This document shows positions 17,859-25,194 of a stretch of 64,000 bases of DNA, in pieces (the first letter of the stretch is position 1; every line of letters starts with the position of its first letter). The notes under the pieces were generated by a model. It was not told where the DNA came from, searched no databases, and saw nothing but the letters and a program-made list of their open reading frames with translations. This stretch comes from Bacteroidales bacterium (GTDB lineage Bacteria; Bacteroidota; Bacteroidia; Bacteroidales; UBA932). Position numbers and translations under genes: made by a program. Where the stretch lies: positions 43,102-107,101 of the forward strand of contig SUYR01000006.1 of NCBI GenBank assembly GCA_015060335.1, in the 5' to 3' direction.

Positions 17859-19144
17859 TCCTCTATTTCCTCCATGCCGATTTCAGCAGGGAGGATTTTT
17901 TTTGCATTCTTCGGAACACCAAGCTCTATCAGCTTATTGGCTGCACCAACTATACTCTGACCTCTTTCGCGTATCTTTTTGTCACAAGCTTCATACTGGT
18001 CCATGGCCTCCTCGAGTTTCTTACCCATCTTGGCATGAGCTGTACAGAAATCCGAAACTCTTGCCAGGATAGTTTCTGCCGTAGCTATGATCTGCTTCTG
18101 ATTGGCTACCTGCTCATGGGAAGTCCATGCAATACGTATCATCCTGAGGAAAGGCATCAGAGTCTCCTCAGTAGTGATCAACACGCCTTGCTTGTAGGCG
18201 TCATGCCAGAGATTCCTGTCAGCCTCATATGCAAGACGTAGGGCAGAATAGACAGGAACGAACATTATCACATAATCCAGCATCTTGTGTCCTGGTGTCA
18301 GATAACGGCTGTAATCTTTTTTTGAAAGATTCTTCACCTGATCCCTGATTGCAGACAGATTCCTGGCCATGGCGTCCTTCTTTGCAGCCTCATCCGTAGC
18401 CCTGAAATAATCATCTGCAGCAGTCAGCACCACCTTGGAATCTATTACCACATCATTTCCGTCCGGATAATGCAGAATATAGTCCGGGCGCATTCTCCTG
18501 GAAGTATCTTCGTTAGTGACAACATTGCCCTGCTCATCCCTGAGGGTTTCCTCCTTGTCATAATCACGTCCTTCACGCATACCCTCATTGGTGAACAGAT
18601 TGTCAAGAATGATTTCTCCCCAGTTGCCCTGAGTCTTGTTCTTGCCTCGCAGGGCATCCGCCAGACTGTCTGCCTTGTCACCGATTGAAAGAGTCTGTTC
18701 ACGAAGATGCTTGACTGCGTTTTCGAGATTATCCTTCAGACTCTGGGATGTCTCAGTCTGAGTCTTGCGGTTCTGCTCGAAAGCCTCCTTCATGTCCTTT
18801 ATATTCTTGTCCAGCCCTCCTGTTATAGATTCGAAAGTCTGCTTGGCCCTTCTTTCCAGTTCCTCCTCACGAGCCTTGAGCATCTTCTCGCTCTCAGCCG
18901 TAACCTGAGCTCTTACAGTAGCAAGCTGCTGTCCCAAAGACTCTTCATGCGATTTCTTCAGTTCCGCCAGAGTCCTTTCATAACTTTCCTTTACGCCCGC
19001 GAGCACCACTTCATGGGACTCCTTGAGCATATTGATGGCATTTTCCTTTTCCCTATGTGCGGATTTTATTGCCATAGCAGCAAATACAACTACAGCAACC
19101 AGCAGCACCGCAGCCGCCAATATCGTTATAATAATACCTGTCAT
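17855..19144 (-). CDS. rmuC: DNA recombination protein RmuC
   Basis: 429 residues. N-terminal membrane helix (about 4-27), long coiled-coil with E/K heptads (about 30-160), then the RmuC nuclease-like core: LRGKNKTQGNWGEIILDNLF, RPDYILHYPDGNDVVIDSKV and YVIMFVPVYSALRLAYEADRNLW. The D...DSK arrangement recalls PD-(D/E)XK nucleases. RmuC limits inversion at short inverted repeats; exact activity unsettled. It follows the small ORF at 19189-19401 and the lon-ung-coaD group on the same strand. Confidence 0.94.
   Translation of the reverse strand: MTGIIITILAAAVLLVAVVVFAAMAIKSAHREKENAINMLKESHEVVLAGVKESYERTLAELKKSHEESLGQQLATVRAQVTAESEKMLKAREEELERRAKQTFESITGGLDKNIKDMKEAFEQNRKTQTETSQSLKDNLENAVKHLREQTLSIGDKADSLADALRGKNKTQGNWGEIILDNLFTNEGMREGRDYDKEETLRDEQGNVVTNEDTSRRMRPDYILHYPDGNDVVIDSKVVLTAADDYFRATDEAAKKDAMARNLSAIRDQVKNLSKKDYSRYLTPGHKMLDYVIMFVPVYSALRLAYEADRNLWHDAYKQGVLITTEETLMPFLRMIRIAWTSHEQVANQKQIIATAETILARVSDFCTAHAKMGKKLEEAMDQYEACDKKIRERGQSIVGAANKLIELGVPKNAKKILPAEIGMEEIED
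17868..17903 (+). terminator. Arginine operon terminator within rmuC 3' end
   Basis: TCCTCC (17868-17873) pairs with GGAGGA (17890-17895), followed by eight T residues (17896-17903), 10 nt past the argH stop. Stem is short, but position and T-run fit an intrinsic terminator. Confidence 0.5.
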
Positions 19145-19188
19145 ACCTACAAAGTTAAGAAACTATAAGGAATGACAGATAATATATT

Positions 19189-19401
19189 TCAAGAAACTGC
19201 GGCAAAAGTATGAGAATCCCTGCGGTCATCTGACTGAGAGCTGAATATCATCGCCTCATACAGTCTGAATTCAGGAGATGCAATCTGTGCATAGATCATA
19301 TCTTCATCTATATTGTCATACCATGAGAGTTCTGTACTCATGCGTGCCTCTGCAATAGCCTTTGAAGGGTCCTGGAGATAATCTTCGATAAATGATTTCA
19401 T
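19189..19401 (-). CDS. Small hypothetical protein
   Basis: 70 residues from ATG 19401 (MKSFIEDYLQDPSKAIAEARMSTELSWYDNIDEDMIYAQIASPEFRLYEAM pattern, acidic and helical). No motif recognised. It lies between the thioredoxin-like gene (113 nt upstream) and rmuC (44 nt downstream), same strand, and codon choice looks like its neighbours. No clear TAnnTTTG promoter. Confidence 0.45.
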   Translation of the reverse strand: MKSFIEDYLQDPSKAIAEARMSTELSWYDNIDEDMIYAQIASPEFRLYEAMIFSSQSDDRRDSHTFAAVS

Positions 19402-19514
19402 AAGAATAGTTGTTTTATATTCATGCCACAACTATTTCAAACGACAGACCATAAACAAGAATTTCCCGTTATCCTGCCGCCATATATACAAAACCTGAAA
19501 AGATATGAATATTT

Positions 19515-20993
19515 TCAAAAACCGGCCAGTGAGATATAGCGGCCGAGTACTGTAGCTTTGGAGTCGGTACGGATTATATGTGGAAGAGACGACAGGTCGA
19601 AGGTATCCATGAGACGGGACGCAAGAGACGGGTTATCTGTCATAAGAGTATCGATGTTGACCATAAACACCTTGGTTTTCCTGTCTTTCAGCAGTGCTTT
19701 GGCAGCTGACTTTTCCGCCGCGCATATTTCACAGCCTTCGGTGTAGAACAGGATTATATTATTCCTCCCCCTAAGTTTCGGCAGTCTCATTGTCACATTC
19801 TTCACCCCACGGCTTGAATACAGTTCGCCCGGCACCTTGATGTCAGGCACGAGGGATCCTGGCAAAGCCCTTGAAAGCAGGTCATTCAGAATCTGCGCAA
19901 AGCCTATTATCTTCAGAGAATCGTCCTCGGATTTCCAGACCTTGTCTGCAGAAAGAATATTCTTTTCAATATGGTATTTCAAACCTTCCTTGTATCCTTC
20001 TCCGGAATGTGATGCAAGATAGTACAGATAATCCCCTGACATCTGTCTGAACATCAGAGTATCTCCCCTGGCAATCGTCCTGTCATGGATATAATCAGCG
20101 ATTCCCTTTACCTCGCCGGCAGACGGTCTGCCAGCAGATGCCGTAAAGATACCGTCAAACAGGTCCTCAGATTCGGGGGTTCCATAATCCAGAGAATTGT
20201 CGGCAAATATACCTTCAAGCAGAACCTCCAGCGACTTTACGTCCAGACCTCGTCCTATAATGGTTTCGTCAGGAGCGACCAGGAACAGACGAGGTGTCTT
20301 GAGCACTCCATATTTACGTTGAAAATCCGAATCGAGTGAGGGATCCCACATATGGATTGCAGTATCCTGCCCCAATGCTTCCGAGATGTACTTCTCCCAT
20401 GAATCCCTGTCGTCTCCGACGTAGATCGCATAGAATTCCACCGGATATTTTCCAGTATCAATGAGTTTCTTCAGAAACAGCGTCTCTATCCTGCACTTAG
20501 CACAATCCGTATCATAGAAATACAGTACACGGAACACCCCGGACGGGTCATTTTCCGTAAAAAGTTCCTCACCAGACCCATCGGAAAGCAGCATTCTCAA
20601 TTCAGGAGCCTTAGAGCCCAGAAGAGACTGTCTGTTGAAATCAGCATGTACCTGGGCAGTAATGAAATCAGAACTGCTTCTCATTTTTACCTTGCCTGAA
20701 TCAATCCATTTATCGAAGACATGGACTGCAACATTCTCTGCACCCATTATCGGAGAATTCAGATAATGTTCATATATGTCCAGGGCTATATGCTGTCTCA
20801 GCAATGAGTCGGTAGCAGAACCAATCAGAAAGTCACATTCTGCCTTCTGAACATCAAGACTTTCATGCTTTAGCGTCTCATAATACTCATCCAGCTTCAG
20901 GCTGAGCGCAGAAAGTCTCGACGAATCGGCTTGCTGGGCCGTAAGCGTCAACACACTGCAAAGCAGCAGAATGAATATCAGGAAACGTCTCAT
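19515..20993 (-). CDS. DUF5106-type protein with two thioredoxin-like domains
   Basis: 492 residues with a cleavable signal peptide (about 1-19, ending LTAQQ), hence periplasmic. A DUF5106-like helical N-terminal region (about 20-125) precedes a first thioredoxin-like domain with FYDTDCAKCRIE (CAKC), cis-Pro region TPRLFLV. A second divergent thioredoxin fold near the C-terminus has FYTEGCEICAAEKSA (CEIC). Two CXXC sites in one chain suggest an oxidoreductase or relay; partner unknown. Its start overlaps the coaD stop by 1 nt (TAATG), so it is coexpressed with lon-ung-coaD. Confidence 0.8.
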   Translation of the reverse strand: MRRFLIFILLLCSVLTLTAQQADSSRLSALSLKLDEYYETLKHESLDVQKAECDFLIGSATDSLLRQHIALDIYEHYLNSPIMGAENVAVHVFDKWIDSGKVKMRSSSDFITAQVHADFNRQSLLGSKAPELRMLLSDGSGEELFTENDPSGVFRVLYFYDTDCAKCRIETLFLKKLIDTGKYPVEFYAIYVGDDRDSWEKYISEALGQDTAIHMWDPSLDSDFQRKYGVLKTPRLFLVAPDETIIGRGLDVKSLEVLLEGIFADNSLDYGTPESEDLFDGIFTASAGRPSAGEVKGIADYIHDRTIARGDTLMFRQMSGDYLYYLASHSGEGYKEGLKYHIEKNILSADKVWKSEDDSLKIIGFAQILNDLLSRALPGSLVPDIKVPGELYSSRGVKNVTMRLPKLRGRNNIILFYTEGCEICAAEKSAAKALLKDRKTKVFMVNIDTLMTDNPSLASRLMDTFDLSSLPHIIRTDSKATVLGRYISLAGF

Positions 20994-21451
20994 TATAATT
21001 TTACAGTAGGTGGGAGAAAAAGAGATGTGTCTCCACCGTGCTTGAGCAGGTCTCGGACAGCAGTCGATGAAATGTGCGCAAACTCCTGGGCTGTCGGAAT
21101 GATGATGGTCTCGATTTCAGGAGCCAGTTTGCGGTTGGCATCGGCTATCGACCTTTCTGTCTCGAAATCTATCATATTGCGCACTCCCCTTACAATATGG
21201 CGGATACCCATTTCGCGGCATGTATCTATTGTAAGATTGCCATACTCGATAATCCTGACTCCATCCAGCCCCTCTGTAGCCTGACGGATTATTTCAAGTT
21301 TCTTTTCATTGGGAAAGAAGCCCCTCTTGTCTATATTCACACCCACAGCCACCACCACTTCATCAAACATGGTAAGAGCTCTCTTGAGAATATTCAGATG
21401 ACCTGCTGTAAAGGGGTCGAATGACCCTGGAAACAAAGCTGTTCTTTTCAT
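20993..21451 (-). CDS. coaD: Phosphopantetheine adenylyltransferase
   Basis: 152 residues from ATG 21451 (MKRTALFPGSFDPFTAGH). Fourth step of coenzyme A synthesis, adenylating 4'-phosphopantetheine. Nucleotidyltransferase motif GSFDPFTAGH with TxGH, the RGVRNMIDFETE substrate loop and ISSTAVRDLLKHGGD (ISSTxVR) are all present. A longer frame from 21520 is rejected since it would overlap ung deeply; the chosen ATG overlaps the ung stop by ATGA. Confidence 0.96.
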   Translation of the reverse strand: MKRTALFPGSFDPFTAGHLNILKRALTMFDEVVVAVGVNIDKRGFFPNEKKLEIIRQATEGLDGVRIIEYGNLTIDTCREMGIRHIVRGVRNMIDFETERSIADANRKLAPEIETIIIPTAQEFAHISSTAVRDLLKHGGDTSLFLPPTVKL

Positions 21452-22116
21452 AATCTCCAATCTATTGGTGTTCGGCCTGATGCAGTCAGAGCTGCATTGG
21501 CACGGGAAAAATGTCTGCATCCGAAAAATGCCCCTCGGGCAAGAGGTGACGGGTGCGCTGCCTCGAGGACAATATGACGGGAACGGTCTATAAGTTCAGC
21601 CTTGGTGCGCGCAAAATTGCCCCATAGCATAAACACCACTCCATCACAATTATCTGATATATACTTTATTACAGCATCCGTAAACTCCTGCCAGCCTATC
21701 TTGCTGTGAGAGGCAGCCTCTCCGCTTCGTACGGTAAGGACTGCATTCAGAAGAAGGACTCCCTGACGAGCCCAGTTCTCGAGATTCGGGTAGCCGCTCA
21801 TACGGACACCGAGATCTGTTTCAATCTCCTTGAAAATATTCTTCAGGGATGGAGGAGCCGGCACACCGTCAGGAACAGAAAACGAAAGTCCGTGAGCCTG
21901 TCCGATACCATGATACGGATCCTGTCCGAGAATCACTACCTTGACCTTGTCCACCGGAGTCAGGTCAAAGGCACGGAAAATCTGACTCCCGGGAGGAAAT
22001 ATCCTGGCTCCTGAGGCCTTTTCCTGATGCAGATATCTCACCAGAGACTCGAAATAAGGTTTCGAGAATTCACCTGCCAGAGCAGACTTCCAGGACTGTT
22101 CGATCTTAACTTCCAT
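21448..22116 (-). CDS. ung: Uracil-DNA glycosylase
   Basis: 222 residues, family 1 UDG. Water-activating loop GQDPYHG, the LLLNAVLTVR uracil-recognition strand, VVFMLWGNFARTK and the Leu-intercalation loop AAHPSPLARGAFFGCRHFS with the catalytic His. Removes uracil from DNA. Starts with a 1-nt overlap on the lon stop (TGATG) and overlaps coaD by ATGA. Confidence 0.97.
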   Translation of the reverse strand: MEVKIEQSWKSALAGEFSKPYFESLVRYLHQEKASGARIFPPGSQIFRAFDLTPVDKVKVVILGQDPYHGIGQAHGLSFSVPDGVPAPPSLKNIFKEIETDLGVRMSGYPNLENWARQGVLLLNAVLTVRSGEAASHSKIGWQEFTDAVIKYISDNCDGVVFMLWGNFARTKAELIDRSRHIVLEAAHPSPLARGAFFGCRHFSRANAALTASGRTPIDWRL

Positions 22117-24515
22117 CAGAATATATAGTCTATAACGTCCTGAATATTCTTCACATAGACAAATGTCAGTCCCTCTACATACATCTGCTTGATATCCTCC
22201 ACATCTTTCCTGTTCTCTTCTGAAATCACTATTGTATTGATTCCTGACCTCTTCGCAGCGAGAATCTTTTCCTTTATACCTCCTACAGGAAGCACGCGTC
22301 CGCGAAGAGTCATCTCACCTGTCATGGCAATGCCGCTCTTTACCTTCTGTCCTCTGAATGCAGACACCATCGAGCTGACCATGGTTATGCCGGCAGACGG
22401 ACCGTCCTTCGGTACAGCACCCTCCGGAACATGGACATGTATATCCTTCTCTGCAAACTCTTCATATGACATACCGGTCAATTCCGGATGCGCCTTGATA
22501 TACTGGTAGGCAATAGTTGCAGACTCCTTCATCACATCACCAAGATTACCGGTCATACTCAACACACCCTTTCCCTTGCTGACAGAACTCTCTATGAACA
22601 GAATCTCACCACCCATTGCAGTCCATGCCAGTCCGGTCACAACACCAGGAGCCTCATTCCCTTTCTGCTTATCATGGGAAGCAGTAGGAAGACCGAGATA
22701 CTCACGAAGATGAGACGGCTTGACTGTCTTTGGATATTTCTCCTCAAGAGCGATCTTCTTGGCTGTGACACGGGCCACTTTTGCAATCTGCTTCTCCAAG
22801 CCGCGGACTCCGGACTCATGGGTATATTCGTCTATGATCTTTTCAAGAGCTGTCTTCTCGAACTTAAGCTGCGACTTTGTAAGTCCGTGTTCCTCAAGCT
22901 GTTTCGGCACAAGATGACGCTTTGCGATCTCATACTTCTCTTCAGCCAGATAGCCGCTTACATTTATCATCTCCATACGGTCCTTGAGGGCAGGCTGTAT
23001 GGTCTCGATATTGTTTGCTGTCGTAATGAAAAGAACATTGGAAAGGTCATAATCAATATCCAGATAATTGTCGTGGAATGCTGTATTCTGCTCAGGATCA
23101 AGGGCTTCAAGAAGTGCAGACGACGGATCTCCCTTCAGGTCCTTTGTCAGTTTGTCCACCTCATCCAGTACAATCACCGGATTGGATGTACCTGCGCGGT
23201 TTATACCGTTGAGAATACGCCCCGGAAGAGCTCCCACATATGTCTTTCTGTGACCTCTGATTTCTGATTCGTCATGTACACCACCCAATGCGATACGTAC
23301 ATATTTACGTCCCAAAGCACGAGCGACTGACTTGCCGAGACTGGTCTTTCCGACTCCCGGAGGACCATACAGACACAGGATCGGTGATTTCATATCTCCC
23401 TTAAGCTTCAGCACTGCGAGGTACTCTATTATTCTTTCTTTTACTTTCTCGAGTCCGTAATGATCCTCGTCAAGAACCTTCTGAGCATTCTTCAAGTCAA
23501 GATTATCCTCGGATATGGCTCCCCAAGGGAGGTCAAGCATGAACTGTATATAATTATATTGTATGCTGTAGTCCGGGGATGAAGGATTATATCTCTCAAG
23601 CTTCGCCATCTCCTTCTCGAAGATTTCCTGTACTGCTGCCGGCCATAGCTTTTCCTCCGCACGGGCACGAAGCTGGGCGAACTCTTCCACGTCATCCATT
23701 CCGAGCTCTTCCTGGATAGTCCTGAGCTGGCTGTTTAGATAGTATTCCCTCTGCTGCTGGTCTATCTCCGTCTTGACTTTCTGATTGATCTCCTGTTTGA
23801 TCTTCTGAAGTTCCATCTGGGTATCAAGCACAGAAAGAAGATTCATGGCTCTTGCACGAAGGTCGCTATACTGAAGAAGTTCTACCTTATCCATGAAATT
23901 CTCGACCTCGACAGTGGTGGCAATGAAGTTTACAAGGAATTCAAAACTATCTATCCCCTTGAGTGCAGAAGCTGCCTCGCGAGGAACAAAGGCAGACGAG
24001 CGGATGATGGATGCCGCCTTTTCCTTGAGAGACTCGGCGATCATCCTGGTCTTGGTGTCGTTCTCTGGTACGAATTCATCAAGATATCGTACTCTGCCGA
24101 CCATATAAGGGTTATAATCAAGGATATTAACGATTTCAAATCTTGAATATCCCTGAAGGATGGCTGTAATCGTACCATCAGGCATCTCGAGAGTCTTGAC
24201 AATCTTGGCTACAGTACCGAAAGGATACAGATCGTCCTTCTGAGGGTCTTCGACAGAAAGGTCGTTCTGAGGGACAGCTCCAATAAAGGTATTGTTCTTC
24301 TCTGCATCTTCTATCAGTCTTATTGACTTTTCGCGACCTATAGTAATAGGATAGACTGTTCCGGGAAAAAGAACAGCGTTCCTCAATGCCAGTATCGGAA
24401 GAGTATCCGGCAACTGACTCTGGTCTATCTTCATCATCCCCTCACCCTGCATAACCGGGATGATACTCACTTCTGCCCCGCCGGCAGACATAATGTCATT
24501 AAATATATCTTTCAT
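22116..24515 (-). CDS. lon: Endopeptidase La (Lon protease)
   Basis: 799 residues, LonA type. N-terminal substrate domain (about 35-235, LPILALRNAVLFPGTVYPITIGR), helical linker, AAA+ module with Walker A GPPGVGKT (384-391) and IVLDEVDK Walker B, and the C-terminal Ser-Lys protease with PKDGPSAGITM and GGIKEKILAAKRSG. Degrades misfolded and regulatory proteins. A minus-strand TAAATTTG box (24520-24527) lies only 5 nt before this ATG, so the transcript may be leaderless or translation may begin at the in-frame ATG at 24491. Leads the lon-ung-coaD-thioredoxin unit. Confidence 0.96.
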   Translation of the reverse strand: MKDIFNDIMSAGGAEVSIIPVMQGEGMMKIDQSQLPDTLPILALRNAVLFPGTVYPITIGREKSIRLIEDAEKNNTFIGAVPQNDLSVEDPQKDDLYPFGTVAKIVKTLEMPDGTITAILQGYSRFEIVNILDYNPYMVGRVRYLDEFVPENDTKTRMIAESLKEKAASIIRSSAFVPREAASALKGIDSFEFLVNFIATTVEVENFMDKVELLQYSDLRARAMNLLSVLDTQMELQKIKQEINQKVKTEIDQQQREYYLNSQLRTIQEELGMDDVEEFAQLRARAEEKLWPAAVQEIFEKEMAKLERYNPSSPDYSIQYNYIQFMLDLPWGAISEDNLDLKNAQKVLDEDHYGLEKVKERIIEYLAVLKLKGDMKSPILCLYGPPGVGKTSLGKSVARALGRKYVRIALGGVHDESEIRGHRKTYVGALPGRILNGINRAGTSNPVIVLDEVDKLTKDLKGDPSSALLEALDPEQNTAFHDNYLDIDYDLSNVLFITTANNIETIQPALKDRMEMINVSGYLAEEKYEIAKRHLVPKQLEEHGLTKSQLKFEKTALEKIIDEYTHESGVRGLEKQIAKVARVTAKKIALEEKYPKTVKPSHLREYLGLPTASHDKQKGNEAPGVVTGLAWTAMGGEILFIESSVSKGKGVLSMTGNLGDVMKESATIAYQYIKAHPELTGMSYEEFAEKDIHVHVPEGAVPKDGPSAGITMVSSMVSAFRGQKVKSGIAMTGEMTLRGRVLPVGGIKEKILAAKRSGINTIVISEENRKDVEDIKQMYVEGLTFVYVKNIQDVIDYIF

Positions 24516-24519
24516 GTCA

Positions 24520-24527
24520 CAAATTTA
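24520..24527 (-). promoter_or_regulatory. Candidate lon -7 box
   Basis: Minus-strand TAAATTTG, full match to TAnnTTTG, unusually close to the ATG at 24515. Confidence 0.4.
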
Positions 24528-24544
24528 CTCAAAATCCACACATA

Positions 24545-24561
24545 TCTGCCATTTTGGCAGA
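24545..24561. promoter_or_regulatory. Perfect inverted repeat upstream of lon, possible operator
   Basis: TCTGCCATTTTGGCAGA: 7-bp perfect arms around TTT, located 17 nt upstream of the lon -7 box, i.e. where a -33 element or operator would be. A near copy is at 25111-25127 ahead of rng. Confidence 0.45.
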
Positions 24562-24630
24562 CAAATACCTATATTTAGCGTGCACACATATAATGGTCAA
24601 TATATATGCCGAAATATTTTTATAATTCTT

Positions 24631-24662
24631 TTTGGTGAAATGAAAAAATAAACCTACCTTTG
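24631..24662 (+). promoter_or_regulatory. HU gene promoter
   Basis: TTTG at 24631-24634 and TACCTTTG at 24655-24662 with a 20-nt spacer, an exact Bacteroidetes promoter, 45 nt before the ATG. Confidence 0.75.
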
Positions 24663-24706
24663 CGCTCCTATATCGGTAATTGTAAAAGAATTAAAGTAAA
24701 TAAGTT

Positions 24707-24979
24707 ATGACTAAGGCAGAAATCGTAAACGAGGTTGCAAAGGCAACCGGAATTGAGAAGGCTACCGTTCAGATTGTCGTTGAGTCTTTCATGGAAAGCG
24801 TAAAGGGATCACTTGCAAAGGGCAACCCTGTATATCTTCGCGGATTCGGCAGCTTCATAATCAAGCACAGAGCAGAGAAGGCAGCAAGAAACATCACCAA
24901 GAACACTACAATGACTATTCCTGCTCACAACATCCCTGCATTCAAGCCTGCTAAGGTATTTGTAAACGAGGTAAAATAA
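24707..24979 (+). CDS. HU-family DNA-binding protein
   Basis: 90 residues, standard size. Begins MTKAEIVNEVAKATGIEKATVQ; the DNA-intercalating arm region is VYLRGFGSFIIKHRAEKAARNITKNTTMTIPAHNIPAFKPAKVF, where the conserved GFGSF and the IPA/P-containing arm tip (here NIPAFKP) are visible. Dimeric nucleoid protein that bends DNA. Followed 26 nt later by the COX24-like gene, probably in one transcript. Confidence 0.96.
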   Translation: MTKAEIVNEVAKATGIEKATVQIVVESFMESVKGSLAKGNPVYLRGFGSFIIKHRAEKAARNITKNTTMTIPAHNIPAFKPAKVFVNEVK

Positions 24980-25005
24980 GTATCACTCTATAAATCATTA
25001 ACAGT

Positions 25006-25098
25006 ATGCCAAACGGAAAGAAGCATAAGAGGCATAAAATGGCTACGCACAAGCGTAAGAAGCGTCTTCGCAAGAACAGACACAAGAAGAAGAAGTAG
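25006..25098 (+). CDS. 30-residue basic AURKAIP1/COX24-like ribosomal protein
   Basis: Translation is MPNGKKHKRHKMATHKRKKR then LRKNRHKKKK and stop: 30 residues, 18 of them Lys or Arg. The KMATHKRKKRLRKNRHK core is the COX24_C/AURKAIP1 pattern, which in mitochondria is small-subunit protein mS38; the Bacteroidetes version is commonly annotated as AURKAIP1/COX24-domain protein. Ribosome association is inferred from homology and composition. It sits between HU and rng and is easily missed by gene callers. Confidence 0.85.
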   Translation: MPNGKKHKRHKMATHKRKKRLRKNRHKKKK

Positions 25099-25110
25099 TC
25101 TTCTCCAGTG

Positions 25111-25127
25111 TCTGCCATTTTAGCAGT
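25111..25127. repeat. Imperfect copy of the lon-upstream inverted repeat
   Basis: TCTGCCATTTTAGCAGT differs at two positions from the palindrome at 24545-24561. It lies 84 nt before the rng ATG. Confidence 0.35.
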
Positions 25128-25130
25128 CCG

Positions 25131-25169
25131 CTAAAGAGAGGCCGACCGGGTGTCGGCCTCTTTAGTTTT
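25131..25169 (+). terminator. Terminator after the HU/COX24-like unit
   Basis: CTAAAGAGAGGCCGAC (25131-25146) pairs with GTCGGCCTCTTTAG (25152-25165) with a 2-nt bulge and 5-nt loop, followed by TTTTAAG. Strong GC stem. It lies only 26 nt before rng, so rng either has its own promoter in this space or depends on readthrough. Confidence 0.7.
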
Positions 25170-25194
25170 AAGTTCTTTAACATTGAAATTCCTG

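Noticed and set aside
18130..18400. Possible CRISPR or tandem repeat arrays in the window
   Set aside because: Reading through the window I found no regularly spaced identical repeats; the only repeated pieces are the short motifs reported above.
22488..23267. 259-codon plus-strand frame inside lon
   Set aside because: Long only because it mirrors lon; Cys/His/Leu-rich composition and no start context. Treated as a shadow.
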